From the NCBI GenBank assembly GCA_030603665.1, contig JAUVXJ010000006.1, forward strand, positions 155,038 through 219,037: 64,000 nt of DNA. Reading direction: 5' to 3'. The notes under the pieces were generated by a model. It had not been told where the DNA came from, ran no database searches, and saw only the letters and a list, made by a program, of their open reading frames with translations. Positions 27,601 through 35,152 of the stretch are shown here, piece after piece (position 1 is the stretch's first letter; the number at the start of each line of letters is the position of its first letter). The stretch comes from Chloroflexota bacterium. GTDB taxonomy: Bacteria; Chloroflexota; Anaerolineae; UBA7937; B3-Chlor. Made by a program: the position numbers and the translations under genes.

Positions 27601-27863
27601 TGCTGGACGGGGTCGCTCAGTTCTGTGTAGACCTCGCCAGCAGCAGTCAGACACTCGGCGTACAGCTGATCGAAGGTGAGCACCCGCACGCCAATGGCGC
27701 CTCCCGCCTCGGCCAAGCGCCTCCGCCAGGAACGCACCTGCAACTGCGAGGGCACCACAACGCGGGGGACGGACTCCAGATCCCGGGCAGCGTCGCGGGC
27801 CAGATTGAGGACGTACGAGGTCTTTCCGGCGGCGGCCGGAGCGAGGTAGACCGAAACGGGCAT
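24651..27863 (-). CDS. addB: AddB-like nuclease/helicase-fold subunit with Fe-S cluster motif
   Basis: A 1,070-residue protein. The N-terminal Walker-like APAAAGKT (8-15) and long helicase-fold region match AddB. The C-terminal nuclease has GFIDRVDVTSDGMVRVIDYK (D and K of the PD-(D/E)xK core). The Fe-S staple cysteines are visible as one Cys in YVTCGFFFFLG and three in GGCPSYCPAVAFC near the end, the AddB pattern. ATG 27863 has AGAGG six bases upstream and is preferred to an in-frame start at 27926. It is first in the addB-addA-yhaM operon, behind a consensus promoter at 28006-28033. Confidence 0.9.
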   Translation of the reverse strand: MPVSVYLAPAAAGKTSYVLNLARDAARDLESVPRVVVPSQLQVRSWRRRLAEAGGAIGVRVLTFDQLYAECLTAAGEVYTELSDPVQHRLIRSIVDDLQLVHYAPIIDRPGFFHILMEMIGEFKAARVWPEKLSEAVVSLGDEPRLGELARIYSAYQERLQERQWADRAGLGWLAVEALDQRAPQVAQDWPLLVIDGFDNFTPVQLDFLAVLADRVSDMILTLTGTVDGSERPLVHRRFGRTRRLVEERLAVQATPLPEPVSGQAPALAHLEAKLYRSDAHRIDAQSVLELMEAPDRAAEVRAALRWLKARLVDDGMRPGDVGLLARSITPYRPFIQQTVEEFGIPAQLVDGLPLRANPTIAALLDLLRLMLPRSETDPEPALPRRLVLEAWRSPYFDWSAYPKEGKEPIGISPQDADALDATARWGRVIGGLSQWQEVLRDLAGQSEEVSDDDEERGRPAEVPVGVAARALQEKFERFVDRLTPPEGEHSYREFVGWLEELIGEDPELASARFPLPEEPTSLRIVRRAREASEAVADRDVAALRALKDILRGLVWAEDALGVFTLDFAAFFAELVGAVDAATFRLPLHPDREEVLVADVLQARGVPFRAVAVLGLAEGEFPATLSEDPFLRDADRRNLRERFDLALEPSTESAEAGFFYETVSHPAERLLLTRPRLADNGALWQASPFWEEVRRLVDAQPQTLTSESLPISSAVASWPELMESLSAHSGYEDVRQWVSETELTRFAALDEASSVLRVRSTLLGEDDLPGPYDGDLTTLGETFARRFPPTHVWSPSRLESYVTCGFFFFLGSVLGLEAREEPMEGLDARQLGNIYHRILQDVYGDAMVTDPTSLEQLLEVLPRVAEQVLDEAPRREGFRETAWWVQTGREIEDKVRRSLEALQEENGNWVPTHFEAPFGVRGQPPLVVDAVDDSLRLRGFIDRVDVTSDGMVRVIDYKTGGKSAFTKKAVTDGKKLQLPLYALAARDALGLGEPSEGFYWHVQQAERSGFTLSRFDGGPRGAMGVALDKAWEAVRGARTGHFIPRPPQGGCPSYCPAVAFCWRYMPGFGG

Positions 27864-28005
27864 GTGAACCTCTGTGCTCGGTGCCGATGGTTGCCAAATC
27901 GAACCCGGCAACAACCCGGGAGACACAAGGTAAATGCGCGGCTGAGCCGGCCCGGGATCGAAGAGAAGACGACGTAGTGAGGCCAGCCCTTAGGTCACTC
28001 GTCCA

Positions 28006-28033
28006 TTATAGCACAATCTCTGCCGTCTGTCAA
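28006..28033 (-). promoter_or_regulatory. Sigma70-type promoter for addB-addA-yhaM
   Basis: The minus strand reads TTGACA, 17 bases, TATAAT. Flanks (tccattatag...tgtcaatac) are shared with the mrr promoter at 20069-20097, and the likeness continues into an 'acgtgc' beyond the -35 box. Confidence 0.85.
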
Positions 28034-28097
28034 TACAACGTGCTGATGCATCGAGATGCGCTCTCCAAGGTCAGAATGTCGACCCCATTCCGACCCT

Positions 28098-28131
28098 AAC
28101 CTCCCGGAGGTTCGGAACCTCCGGGAGGGTT
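28098..28131 (+). repeat. Perfect inverted repeat, AACCTCCCGGAGGTT family
   Basis: A near-perfect 34-base palindrome built from CCTCCCGGAGGTTC and its complement. A structurally identical element with different arm bases (CCTTGCGAAGGTT) is at 43733-43766, so the fold is conserved, not the sequence. There is no U-run, and it probably belongs to a dispersed hairpin family. Confidence 0.6.
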
Positions 28132-28149
28132 GACACTGAGGTTAGAGCC

Positions 28150-28514
28150 GCATCCTTCGATACACCCTTTGGGCACTCAGGATGCACTCGTTTCGCGAGG
28201 GTCTGGATGCGAAGTCACGCTGGGATCGGAGGCAGGATGGGTAGCCGGGGTCTCACCCTCCCCTTCGCCCCTCCCATCAAGGGAGGGGAACCACTATGCT
28301 AGCAGCGAGAGATCCCTCCACATCGAGGGAGGACGGAGGGGGGGTGGCTTCCGAAGACAGGCTTCGGCATCTCCTTCGCCAAGCTTAGCGCGCAGCCTTC
28401 GATACGCCCTTTGGGCACCCTTCGTCAGGCTCCGGGCGCATGCTTCGATACGGCCTTCGGCCTATCCTTCGACGAACAGGCTCAGGACGTGGCTCAGCAT
28501 GCAGCTCAGGATGC
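28150..28514 (+). repeat. Non-coding repeat cluster
   Basis: The gap between the addB promoter and the epimerase gene (28034-28531) has no supportable gene. It holds GCATCC...GGATGC stem elements with TTCGATAC cores (28150-28185), a CCTCCCATCAAGGGAGGGG hairpin (about 28268-28288), and two or three tandem, partly scrambled copies of the CTTCGATACG/CTCAGGATGC repeat at 28391-28514. The same families recur at 43733-44290. Confidence 0.6.
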
Positions 28515-28531
28515 TCCCGACGTAGACAGAG

Positions 28532-28560
28532 TGGCTTACTTCCGCGCCGTGAAGTATAAT
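28532..28560 (+). promoter_or_regulatory. Probable promoter of the epimerase gene, possibly leaderless
   Basis: A perfect TATAAT (28555-28560) with a weak -35 (TGGCTT) 17 bases upstream. The ATG of the next gene is only 11 bases after the -10 box and has no ribosome site, so the transcript may begin almost at the start codon. Confidence 0.55.
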
Positions 28561-28571
28561 TCCCCACAACC

Positions 28572-30176
28572 ATGGCACAACAATCTTGGAGTTCCGAGGT
28601 GAGATCCGCGCTCCAATCCTGGGCCGCCAGGCGAGAGCTGCAGCGTTTCAACCGCCAGATGCTGAAGCGGATGGTGGTGGACGCCGTGCTGGTCAACCTG
28701 CCCCTGGCTCTGGCCCTCTTTGCCCGCTACCTGGTGGCCTCCTTCAGTCAGACGGGCGCCTTCTTCGTAGACCGGGACCTGATGGGCAGCTTCCTCTCCA
28801 TCTACCTCAAGTCGGCGTGGATTCTGACCCTGCTCGCACTGATCATCTTCTACATCAGCGGCTTCTACACGCGGGGCCGGATGTACATCGGCCGGTACAA
28901 GGCCCTGGTCATCCTCCAGGCGGTGACCCTCACCTACCTGGCCTTTGGCTCTCTGGTATTCCTGGCAGGGGCCAACATCGGCCTGCCCAGAAGCGTGCTC
29001 CTGGTGGCCTGGCTGCTCACGCTGCTGGGCATCGGCGGGGTGAGGGTGATCTTCATCCTCATCGAGAGAGAGGTCTTGCGGGACCTGGGCGCGGTCAATG
29101 GAGTGGAGGTGGCGGATCCCCGCAGCGTCCTCGTCGTCGGTGGGGCAGGCTACATCGGCTCCGTGCTGGTGCGCAAGCTCCTGGCCCGAGGCTGGCGGGT
29201 GCGGGTGCTGGACCGCCTGCTCTACGGCGAGGAAGCCCTCTCTGAGCTGTACGGTCGGCAGAACTTCGAGCTCATCCAGGGCGACTTCAGAAATGTGGAG
29301 GCGGTGGTCAGGGCGGTGCGGAGCATGGGCGCCATCGTCCATCTGGGCGCGGTGGTGGGCGACCCGGCGTGCGCCCTGGACGAGGAGTTCACCTTCGACG
29401 TCAATCTGGCCGCCACCAGGATGATCGCCGAGGCGGGGAAGGGGTACGGCATCCGCAGGTTCATTTTCGCCTCCTCTTGCAGCGTCTACGGCGCCAGCGA
29501 CGAGATTCTGGACGAGCGCTCGCAACTGGCTCCCCAGTCCCTCTACGCCAGGACCAAGATCGAGTCCGAAAGGCTGCTGCTTTCCATTCAGTCGGAGAGC
29601 TTCTCCCCCGTGTTGCTGCGCTTCGCCACCGTGTGCGGGATGTCCCACCGGCCCAGGTTCGACCTGGTGGTCAATCTCCTGGCCGCCCAGGCGGCGTTCG
29701 AGGGCAAGATCAGCATCTTCGGCGGCGACCAATGGCGCCCCTTCATCCACGTCGATGACGTGGCAGAGGCCATCATCAGATGTCTGGGAGCGCCCTGGGA
29801 ACTGGTGGGGGGCGAGGTTTTCAACCTAGGCTCGGACATGGGAAATCTGCGGCTGGTGGAACTGGGCAACATCGTCAAAGAAACGGTGCCCAGCGTCCAG
29901 GTCTCCGTGGAGTGCAGCGCAGAGGACGAGCGCAACTACCGGGTCTCCTTCGAGAAGATAGTGCGCGTTCTTGGTTTCGAGGCCCAGAAGACTGTGCAGG
30001 ATGCTGTGCTGGAGATCGTCCAGGCGGTGGAGCGGCAGCAGATCACCAACTATCGCAGGCCAGAGTACAGCAACGTCAAGTGGCTAAGCGAGAACGGCGA
30101 GACCGCCATCACCATGGTGCCCAACATCTACTCCGTGGTCATGAGGATGCCCGAGGGTTTGTCCGCCACAGGGTAG
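28572..30176 (+). CDS. Membrane-anchored NAD-dependent sugar epimerase/dehydratase
   Basis: A 534-residue fusion. Residues about 30-165 form four transmembrane helices like the membrane half of CapD/WbpM proteins. Residues about 185-500 are an extended short-chain dehydrogenase with the NAD loop VVGGAGYIGS, the catalytic serine region ASSCSVYGAS and the YxxxK pair in SLYARTK. The SDR half looks like the GalE/RmlB type (residues PFIHVDDVAEAI, VFNLGSD), not the usual CapD dehydratase, so the combination is unusual. It probably modifies nucleotide sugars for surface glycans at the membrane. The substrate is unknown. No ribosome site is seen before the ATG. Confidence 0.85.
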   Translation: MAQQSWSSEVRSALQSWAARRELQRFNRQMLKRMVVDAVLVNLPLALALFARYLVASFSQTGAFFVDRDLMGSFLSIYLKSAWILTLLALIIFYISGFYTRGRMYIGRYKALVILQAVTLTYLAFGSLVFLAGANIGLPRSVLLVAWLLTLLGIGGVRVIFILIEREVLRDLGAVNGVEVADPRSVLVVGGAGYIGSVLVRKLLARGWRVRVLDRLLYGEEALSELYGRQNFELIQGDFRNVEAVVRAVRSMGAIVHLGAVVGDPACALDEEFTFDVNLAATRMIAEAGKGYGIRRFIFASSCSVYGASDEILDERSQLAPQSLYARTKIESERLLLSIQSESFSPVLLRFATVCGMSHRPRFDLVVNLLAAQAAFEGKISIFGGDQWRPFIHVDDVAEAIIRCLGAPWELVGGEVFNLGSDMGNLRLVELGNIVKETVPSVQVSVECSAEDERNYRVSFEKIVRVLGFEAQKTVQDAVLEIVQAVERQQITNYRRPEYSNVKWLSENGETAITMVPNIYSVVMRMPEGLSATG

Positions 30177-30267
30177 CCCTCATGGTTCTGGCTATCCTTT
30201 CCCGTCTACAGATCACCCCCCAAGAAATGTGGACCCTGCCACCTCGGCTTTGTAAGGAGTAGGGAAG

Positions 30268-31779
30268 ATGAGAAGAATCGTGGAGTGCGTGCCCAACTTC
30301 AGCGAGGGCCGCCGCAGCGACGTAGTGGAGCAGATCAAAGGCGCCATCGCCTCCGTCTCGGGCGTCAAGCTCCTGGATGTGGAGATGGACGCCGACCACA
30401 ACCGCTGTGTGATCACCTTTGCTGGCAAACCGGAGGCGATGGAGGAGGCTGCCTTCCGGGGCATAGAGCGGGCCGCTCAGCTCATCGACATGGACCAGCA
30501 TCAGGGAGAGCACCCCCGCCTGGGCGCCACGGACGTGGTCCCCTTCGTCCCCATCTCCGGCGTGACCATGGAGGATTGCGTGCTGATGGCCCGCCGGCTC
30601 GGCGAGAGGGTGGGCACTGAGCTGGGAATACCGGTCTACCTGTACGAGAAGGCCGCCACCAGGCCGGAGAGGGTCAACCTGGCCCACGTCCGCCGAGGGG
30701 AGTACGAGGGGCTGAAGGAGGAGATCGCCACAGAAGCCCACCGGGAGCCCGATTTCGGTCCACGGCAAGTGGGCAAGGCAGGGGCCACAGTCATCGGGGC
30801 CCGGGAACCCCTCATCGCCTACAACGTCTACCTGAACACCCCCGACCTGAAGGTAGCCCAGGCCATCGCCCGCGCCGTACGCCACTCCACCGGCGGGCTG
30901 CGCTTCGTCAAGGCCCTGGGCCTGTACATCGAACAACGCGGCCTGGTGCAGGTCTCCATGAACCTCACCGACTACCGCCGCACGCCGGTGCACCGTGTGG
31001 TGGAGATGATCAGGAGAGAAGCGGCGCGGTACGGAGTCAACGTGGTTAGCAGCGAACTGGTGGGTCTTATCCCCAGACAGGCCCTGCTGGACGCCGCGGA
31101 ATACTACCTCCAGATAGAGGACTACAAGCCGGAGATGGTGCTGGAGAGCCACCTGGAGGAGCCCGAGACCATACCCCTACCCTTCCTGGACGCCGTGACC
31201 GCGGGGACACCCACCCCGGGAGGCGGCAGCGTCGCTGCTCTGGCGGGGGCGCTGGCAGCTTCCCTGGCGAGCATGGTTTGTAACCTCACTCTGGCCAAGA
31301 AGCCGGAAGTGCCTGCCTCTGAGACCGTGCAAAAGGTGCTGGAGCGCTCCGAGAGGTTGAGAGGGGAGCTCAGCACGCTCATCGAGCAGGATGCCAGCGC
31401 CTATCAAGGGGTCCTGGAGGCGTACCGTCTGCCCAAAGCCAGTTCCCAGGATAAGAAACAGCGCTCGGCGGCGATCCAGGAGGCTATGGAGCAGGCTGCC
31501 AGAGTGCCACTGCGAGCGGCGGAGGAGGCGGTCGAGGTCCTGGAGCTCCTGCCGTCGATCCTGGAGACCGGGCTCAGCAGCGCCGCCAGCGACGTGGGCG
31601 TGGCAGCGTACATGGCCCAGGCCGCCGTGAAAGGCGCAGCCCTCAACGTCCGTACGAACCTGGGATCCCTGCGGGATGAGACCCTCGCTGCCAGCCTGGA
31701 AGAGCAGCTTCGCTCCCTGGAGGATCGCTCTGGGCAGTCGATGGCCGCCCTGGAGCGGGACCTGGCCGCCAGGATCTGA
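30268..31779 (+). CDS. ftcD: Bifunctional glutamate formimidoyltransferase / formimidoyl-THF cyclodeaminase
   Basis: A 503-residue fusion. Residues 1-295 are the formiminotransferase (VECVPNFSEGR, DADHNRCVITFAG, GEHPRLGATDVVPFVPI, MNLTDYRRTPVHRV). Residues about 310-503 are the cyclodeaminase (TPTPGGGSVAALAGALAASL, near 312-331). It transfers the formimino group of formimino-glutamate from histidine breakdown to tetrahydrofolate and cyclises it to methenyl-THF with release of ammonia. The fused order matches the vertebrate and some bacterial FtcD proteins. A GTAAGGAG site precedes the ATG. No other histidine-degradation gene is nearby. Confidence 0.93.
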   Translation: MRRIVECVPNFSEGRRSDVVEQIKGAIASVSGVKLLDVEMDADHNRCVITFAGKPEAMEEAAFRGIERAAQLIDMDQHQGEHPRLGATDVVPFVPISGVTMEDCVLMARRLGERVGTELGIPVYLYEKAATRPERVNLAHVRRGEYEGLKEEIATEAHREPDFGPRQVGKAGATVIGAREPLIAYNVYLNTPDLKVAQAIARAVRHSTGGLRFVKALGLYIEQRGLVQVSMNLTDYRRTPVHRVVEMIRREAARYGVNVVSSELVGLIPRQALLDAAEYYLQIEDYKPEMVLESHLEEPETIPLPFLDAVTAGTPTPGGGSVAALAGALAASLASMVCNLTLAKKPEVPASETVQKVLERSERLRGELSTLIEQDASAYQGVLEAYRLPKASSQDKKQRSAAIQEAMEQAARVPLRAAEEAVEVLELLPSILETGLSSAASDVGVAAYMAQAAVKGAALNVRTNLGSLRDETLAASLEEQLRSLEDRSGQSMAALERDLAARI

Positions 31780-31798
31780 CGACAGGCAGGGACGAGAA

Positions 31799-32410
31799 TT
31801 GGGACGGAAGTTGACATGCCTCGCCGTGGTCTTGCTCCTCGCCCTGGTCGTCGTGGCTGCCCTCTTCGCGGTCACCTACCGCACCATAGACCAGCGAAGC
31901 GGCCGAGATGAGAGCCGGCCAGCCGACGTGATTCTGGTCTTGGGCTCGGCTGTGTGGCCCAACGAGCAGCCCAGCCCGTCGTTGCGCGCCCGCACCCAGC
32001 GAGCCATACAGCTGTACCACGAGGGCTACGCGCCGCATCTGCTCCTCTCAGGTGGTCTGGGGCGCTACCCACCCGAGGAGGCTGAGGTCATGCGCCGCCT
32101 GGCGGTGGAGGCGGGCATACCTCAGGAAGCCCTTTTCCTGGACAAGGAAGCCCACTCCACCTGGGAGAGCATGCAGAAAGCGCGGGAGATCATGGAACAG
32201 CAAGGATGGGAGACCGCCATCGTGGTCAGCGATCCCTTCCACATGCATCGCTCCCTGCTCATGGCTGGTGACGCTGGCATCCAGGCCTACGGCGCGCCCG
32301 CACTGGACAGCTCCACCTACACCGTTCCCGCGAGGAGAGGGTTCTACACCTCTCGAGAGGTCCTGGCGCTGTGGTGGTATCTCCTGCAGCGCACGTTCAA
32401 TCCAGCCTGA
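31799..32410 (+). CDS. YdcF-like (DUF218) membrane-anchored protein
   Basis: A 203-residue DUF218 protein. One N-terminal transmembrane helix (about 5-25) is followed by ADVILVLGSAVW, LLLSGGLGRYPPEEAEVMRRLAVEAGIP, LDKEAHSTWES, and AIVVSDPFHMHRSLLMA, all typical of the YdcF/SanA/ElyC group linked to envelope maturation. TTG 31799 is proposed as the start because the frame upstream lies inside ftcD and a GGGACGAG purine run precedes the TTG. The start is uncertain by a few codons. It is probably co-transcribed with the CPBP gene 17 bases downstream. Confidence 0.8.
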   Translation: MGRKLTCLAVVLLLALVVVAALFAVTYRTIDQRSGRDESRPADVILVLGSAVWPNEQPSPSLRARTQRAIQLYHEGYAPHLLLSGGLGRYPPEEAEVMRRLAVEAGIPQEALFLDKEAHSTWESMQKAREIMEQQGWETAIVVSDPFHMHRSLLMAGDAGIQAYGAPALDSSTYTVPARRGFYTSREVLALWWYLLQRTFNPA

Positions 32411-32427
32411 GGAGGTGAAGGCAGATC

Positions 32428-33372
32428 ATGACGGCCAAGCAGTTCTTCATCAAGGAAGGGCGCCTGCGCCCTACCTGGCGGGCGATCTCTTACACCCTGG
32501 CTCTGCTGGTGGGGTCCTTCGTGATTCAGATACCCTTGGTCATCTTCCTCGTCGTGGCCGTCGCGGTGGGGGCCGTCGACGAGGCCAGCTTACTGGATTT
32601 GGCGGCCTCCCGACCGCTACTGGTGCTCAGCACTCTGATCAATCTGATCCTCATCCTGCCTCTGACCTACCTCTTCCGCCGCTTCCTCGACGGTGAGACC
32701 GTGCTCAGCCTGGGTCTGGCAAGGACCCGAGGATGGCTGAGGGACGTGGTCGCGGGACTGCTTCTGGGCGCGGTGCTCATTGCAGCGATCTTCGCGGTGG
32801 AATGGGCCATGGGCTGGCTCACCGTGGAGGGCTTCCGGTGGCAGGTCCAATCGCCCCTCTTGATCATGGCCAACCTCCTCATCTATTTCCTGCTCATGGT
32901 CGCTGTGACTTTTTACGAGGAACTGGCCTATCGCGGCTACATCCTCCAGAACCTGAACGCCGACTGGACTGTCGTGATCGCGGTGATCGCCTCTTCCCTG
33001 CTGTTCGGACTCTTCCACGGGCTAAACCCCAACGTCACCTGGCTGGCCCTGGTCAACATCTTCCTGGCAGGAGTGGTTCTGGCGGCCTGCTACCTGGTCA
33101 CACGTAGCTTGTGGCTGCCCATGGCCTTCCACTTCTCCTGGAACTTCGTACAGGGCGCGATCTTCTCCTATCCCGTCAGCGGCCTCCAGTCAGAGGGCCT
33201 CCTTCTCACCAGCACTGGAGGCAACCCCCTGGTGACGGGAGGCACCTTCGGACCGGAGGGCGGACTGCTCAGCACCGTGGCCCTCTACGTGGCCCTGCTC
33301 TTGTTGTGGGTCTGGCGGCTGCGCACGAGGGGCAGCCTGAGACGCCGCGCAGGTCGCCTGGTGGAGGAGTGA
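32428..33372 (+). CDS. CPBP family intramembrane metalloprotease
   Basis: A 314-residue, multi-spanning membrane protein of the CPBP (Abi/Rce1-like) family. The diagnostic motifs are EELAYRGYI (motif 1, EExxxR-like, near 170), FGLFHGLNPN (motif 2 histidine, near 200) and HFSWNF (motif 3, near 238). Eight or so hydrophobic segments surround them. Bacterial members act in prenyl-protein-like processing, bacteriocin immunity or envelope proteolysis. The substrate is unknown. A GAGGTGAAG site precedes the ATG. Confidence 0.88.
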   Translation: MTAKQFFIKEGRLRPTWRAISYTLALLVGSFVIQIPLVIFLVVAVAVGAVDEASLLDLAASRPLLVLSTLINLILILPLTYLFRRFLDGETVLSLGLARTRGWLRDVVAGLLLGAVLIAAIFAVEWAMGWLTVEGFRWQVQSPLLIMANLLIYFLLMVAVTFYEELAYRGYILQNLNADWTVVIAVIASSLLFGLFHGLNPNVTWLALVNIFLAGVVLAACYLVTRSLWLPMAFHFSWNFVQGAIFSYPVSGLQSEGLLLTSTGGNPLVTGGTFGPEGGLLSTVALYVALLLLWVWRLRTRGSLRRRAGRLVEE

Positions 33373-33459
33373 ACCTGGTGGGGTTCTTTCCGGTCTGAGT
33401 GTGTGGCGGGGCGGCACATGGCTTGACTCTCGCGAGCTGGCAGCGTCTGCCTGCACGAT

Positions 33460-33924
33460 GTGGCGTGGAGCGCAGAGGGAATCGACGTCTTGCGAGAGTA
33501 CGTGGAAGATGGCGGCCTGCTGGTCATCCTCAACAGCGGCCATAGACTCAAGCATAGCTACCCCCCTCTGGACGAAAACGAGGACTGGTCCGACGTGAAC
33601 GCTCTGTCTCAGGTCTTCGGAGTGTCCTTCTACGACGGAGCCACCTGGAGCGAACTGGGTCGACCCGCCGACCACCCGCTGATGGATGGACTGGAGGTGG
33701 TCAGCCTTGCCGAGTCCAACGGCTTGCCGTTCACCTCTGAGGGTGGAGAGGCCTTGGCCTTTGCCTCCAATGATCCGGTCATGGCCCTGGCGCCCTACGG
33801 CGACACAGGTGGCGAGGTACTGGTCATAGGCGATATCGGCGTGCTCAGGTCGAACTGGGGCACGGACACTCCTCGCAATCTGCCATTCTGGCTCAACCTC
33901 GCGCAATACGCCCTGCGGCGGTAG
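33460..33924 (+). pseudogene. N-terminally truncated remnant of an amidotransferase-like (DUF4350/ThuA-like) protein
   Basis: The 154-residue frame begins at a GTG inside coding-like sequence. Codons upstream still read LHDVAWSAEGIDVLREYVED before a TGA at 33424-33426, and no ribosome site or normal N-terminus exists. The remaining part (EYVEDGGLLVILNSGHR, then ADHPLMDGLE, VLVIGDIGVLRSNW) looks like the second half of a GATase1-like fold of the DUF4350/ThuA kind. It is either a broken gene end or a short expressed protein. Confidence 0.55.
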
Positions 33925-34029
33925 GCCGCTCCGGCAGCCAGACGGTTCGTTCCCCTTGCTATCACGCTCTCGCTGGCGAACCGCGCATGTCAGTGTGCCA
34001 CCACCTCCCGTTGCCTAGCCAAGCTGAAT

Positions 34030-34058
34030 TTGCATGGCCCCCTCGCTGATGCTATAAT
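34030..34058 (+). promoter_or_regulatory. Promoter of the paaX-type gene
   Basis: TTGCAT, 17 bases, TATAAT, ending 55 bases before the proposed ATG. Confidence 0.7.
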
Positions 34059-34092
34059 CGTATGGCGTTCAAGGTGCGGTGAGCTGCACTTC

Positions 34093-34103
34093 TGACACAT
34101 ATT
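34093..34103 (+). promoter_or_regulatory. Candidate regulator site (copy 1)
   Basis: TGACACATATT lies in the leader of the paaX-type gene. A near-identical TGACATATATT lies in the leader of the bzd operon at 35025-35035. A shared element at these two places could be the operator of the regulator, but it is short and could be coincidental. Confidence 0.35.
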
Positions 34104-34113
34104 GGGAGAGGTT

Positions 34114-34944
34114 ATGGTACTGGGCGCTCAAGACATGGTCTTCACCCTATACGGGGACTACATACGGTACCGCGGCGGTGAGATCTGGACCGGCAGCCTG
34201 ATCCAGCTTCTTGAACACCTGGGGATGTCAGAACAGGCCGTGCGTTCGGTGCTATCCCGCATGTGGAAGAAGGGCTGGCTGCAGAGGCGCAGAGTTGGGA
34301 GAAAGAGCTACTACTCCCTCACAGAGAAGAGCCAAGAGCTTCTGGCCACGGGCGCCCAGCGCATCTTCGAGCCCGAGGATGGAGAGTGGTCCGGCGATTG
34401 GTATCTTGTAGCCTACAACATCCCTGAATCCAAGCGCCAGCAAAGGAACAAGCTGAGAAGGCAGCTGACCTGGATGGGGTGCGGGGCCTTCAATACCGCC
34501 ATCTGGATCTCCCCGTGGGACGTGACCGATAACGTGCTGGAGGTCAGTCGTCGCCTTGGCATTGAGGAATTCGTCCAGATCTTCCGCGCTGAGCACCTTG
34601 GGTTCACCGATCCCAAGGAACTGGTCGCCCGATGCTGGGACCTGGAACGCATCAACAGCCAGTATGCCGCCTTTGTCAACAAGTACGAGCCCATGCTAGC
34701 GAGCGACAAGGGGGCGATTGAAGACTGGGACCATGTGGATCCCGCGGAGTGTTTCACCACACGTTTTATGCTCCTTCACGAGTATCGCGAATTCCCCTTC
34801 GTTGACCCTCATCTACCCCCCGAGTTGCTGCCGTCCGACTGGCTTAGAGTCCGGGCAGCGGAGCTGTTCAAGGAATACTACGCCCTGCTCACGGCGAAGG
34901 CTAACCAGTTTGTGGATTCGGTCTTCCAAGAAGCCCCTGAATGA
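34114..34944 (+). CDS. PaaX-family transcriptional regulator
   Basis: A 276-residue regulator of the PaaX family. The N-terminal winged helix has TLYGDYIRYRGGEIWTGSLI then LGMSEQAVRSVLSRMWKKGW. The central and C-terminal part has GDWYLVAYNIPESKRQQRN and FRAEHLGFTDPKELVARCWD. PaaX itself is a phenylacetyl-CoA-responsive repressor of aerobic phenylacetate degradation. Here the gene lies directly upstream of benzoyl-CoA reductase genes, so an aryl-CoA ligand such as benzoyl-CoA is a reasonable guess. ATG 34114 has GGGAGAGG only two bases upstream; TTG 34102 and ATG 34135 are alternatives. Confidence 0.88.
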   Translation: MVLGAQDMVFTLYGDYIRYRGGEIWTGSLIQLLEHLGMSEQAVRSVLSRMWKKGWLQRRRVGRKSYYSLTEKSQELLATGAQRIFEPEDGEWSGDWYLVAYNIPESKRQQRNKLRRQLTWMGCGAFNTAIWISPWDVTDNVLEVSRRLGIEEFVQIFRAEHLGFTDPKELVARCWDLERINSQYAAFVNKYEPMLASDKGAIEDWDHVDPAECFTTRFMLLHEYREFPFVDPHLPPELLPSDWLRVRAAELFKEYYALLTAKANQFVDSVFQEAPE

Positions 34945-34958
34945 CCCGAAGCAAGTGC

Positions 34959-34987
34959 TTGACTAGTCGAACAACATGTGCTATAAT
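34959..34987 (+). promoter_or_regulatory. Promoter of the benzoyl-CoA reductase operon
   Basis: TTGACT, 17 bases, TATAAT. Direct repeats CATGTG lie on both sides of the -10 box (about 34975 and 34990). The first gene begins at 35153, leaving a leader of about 160 bases that contains the TGACATATATT element. Confidence 0.75.
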
Positions 34988-35024
34988 GCATGTGTGGCGC
35001 ACAGCAGACGGCATACTATCTAAG

Positions 35025-35035
35025 TGACATATATT
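35025..35035 (+). promoter_or_regulatory. Candidate regulator site (copy 2)
   Basis: TGACATATATT about 40 bases downstream of the bzd -10 box, matching the TGACACATATT in the paaX leader (34093-34103) at ten of eleven bases. Confidence 0.35.
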
Positions 35036-35152
35036 CGTAGAGGGTTGCTGTGTAGATGTAGACCGCTGCGCTCAAGGGTGGAAGCACACCCAGCCGCGGC
35101 TGCCCATCGGGCCGGGGCCAAGACTATCGGTTGAAGGAGGTTCACTAGCACA

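Noticed and set aside
28150..28514. CRISPR-like spaced repeats
   Set aside because: Copies are imperfect, overlapping and irregularly spaced, with no unique spacers of constant length and no cas genes.
28536..29750. Long minus-strand open frame of 404 codons
   Set aside because: It is antisense to the epimerase gene, has no recognisable motifs, and is a by-product of GC-rich codon use in the true gene.
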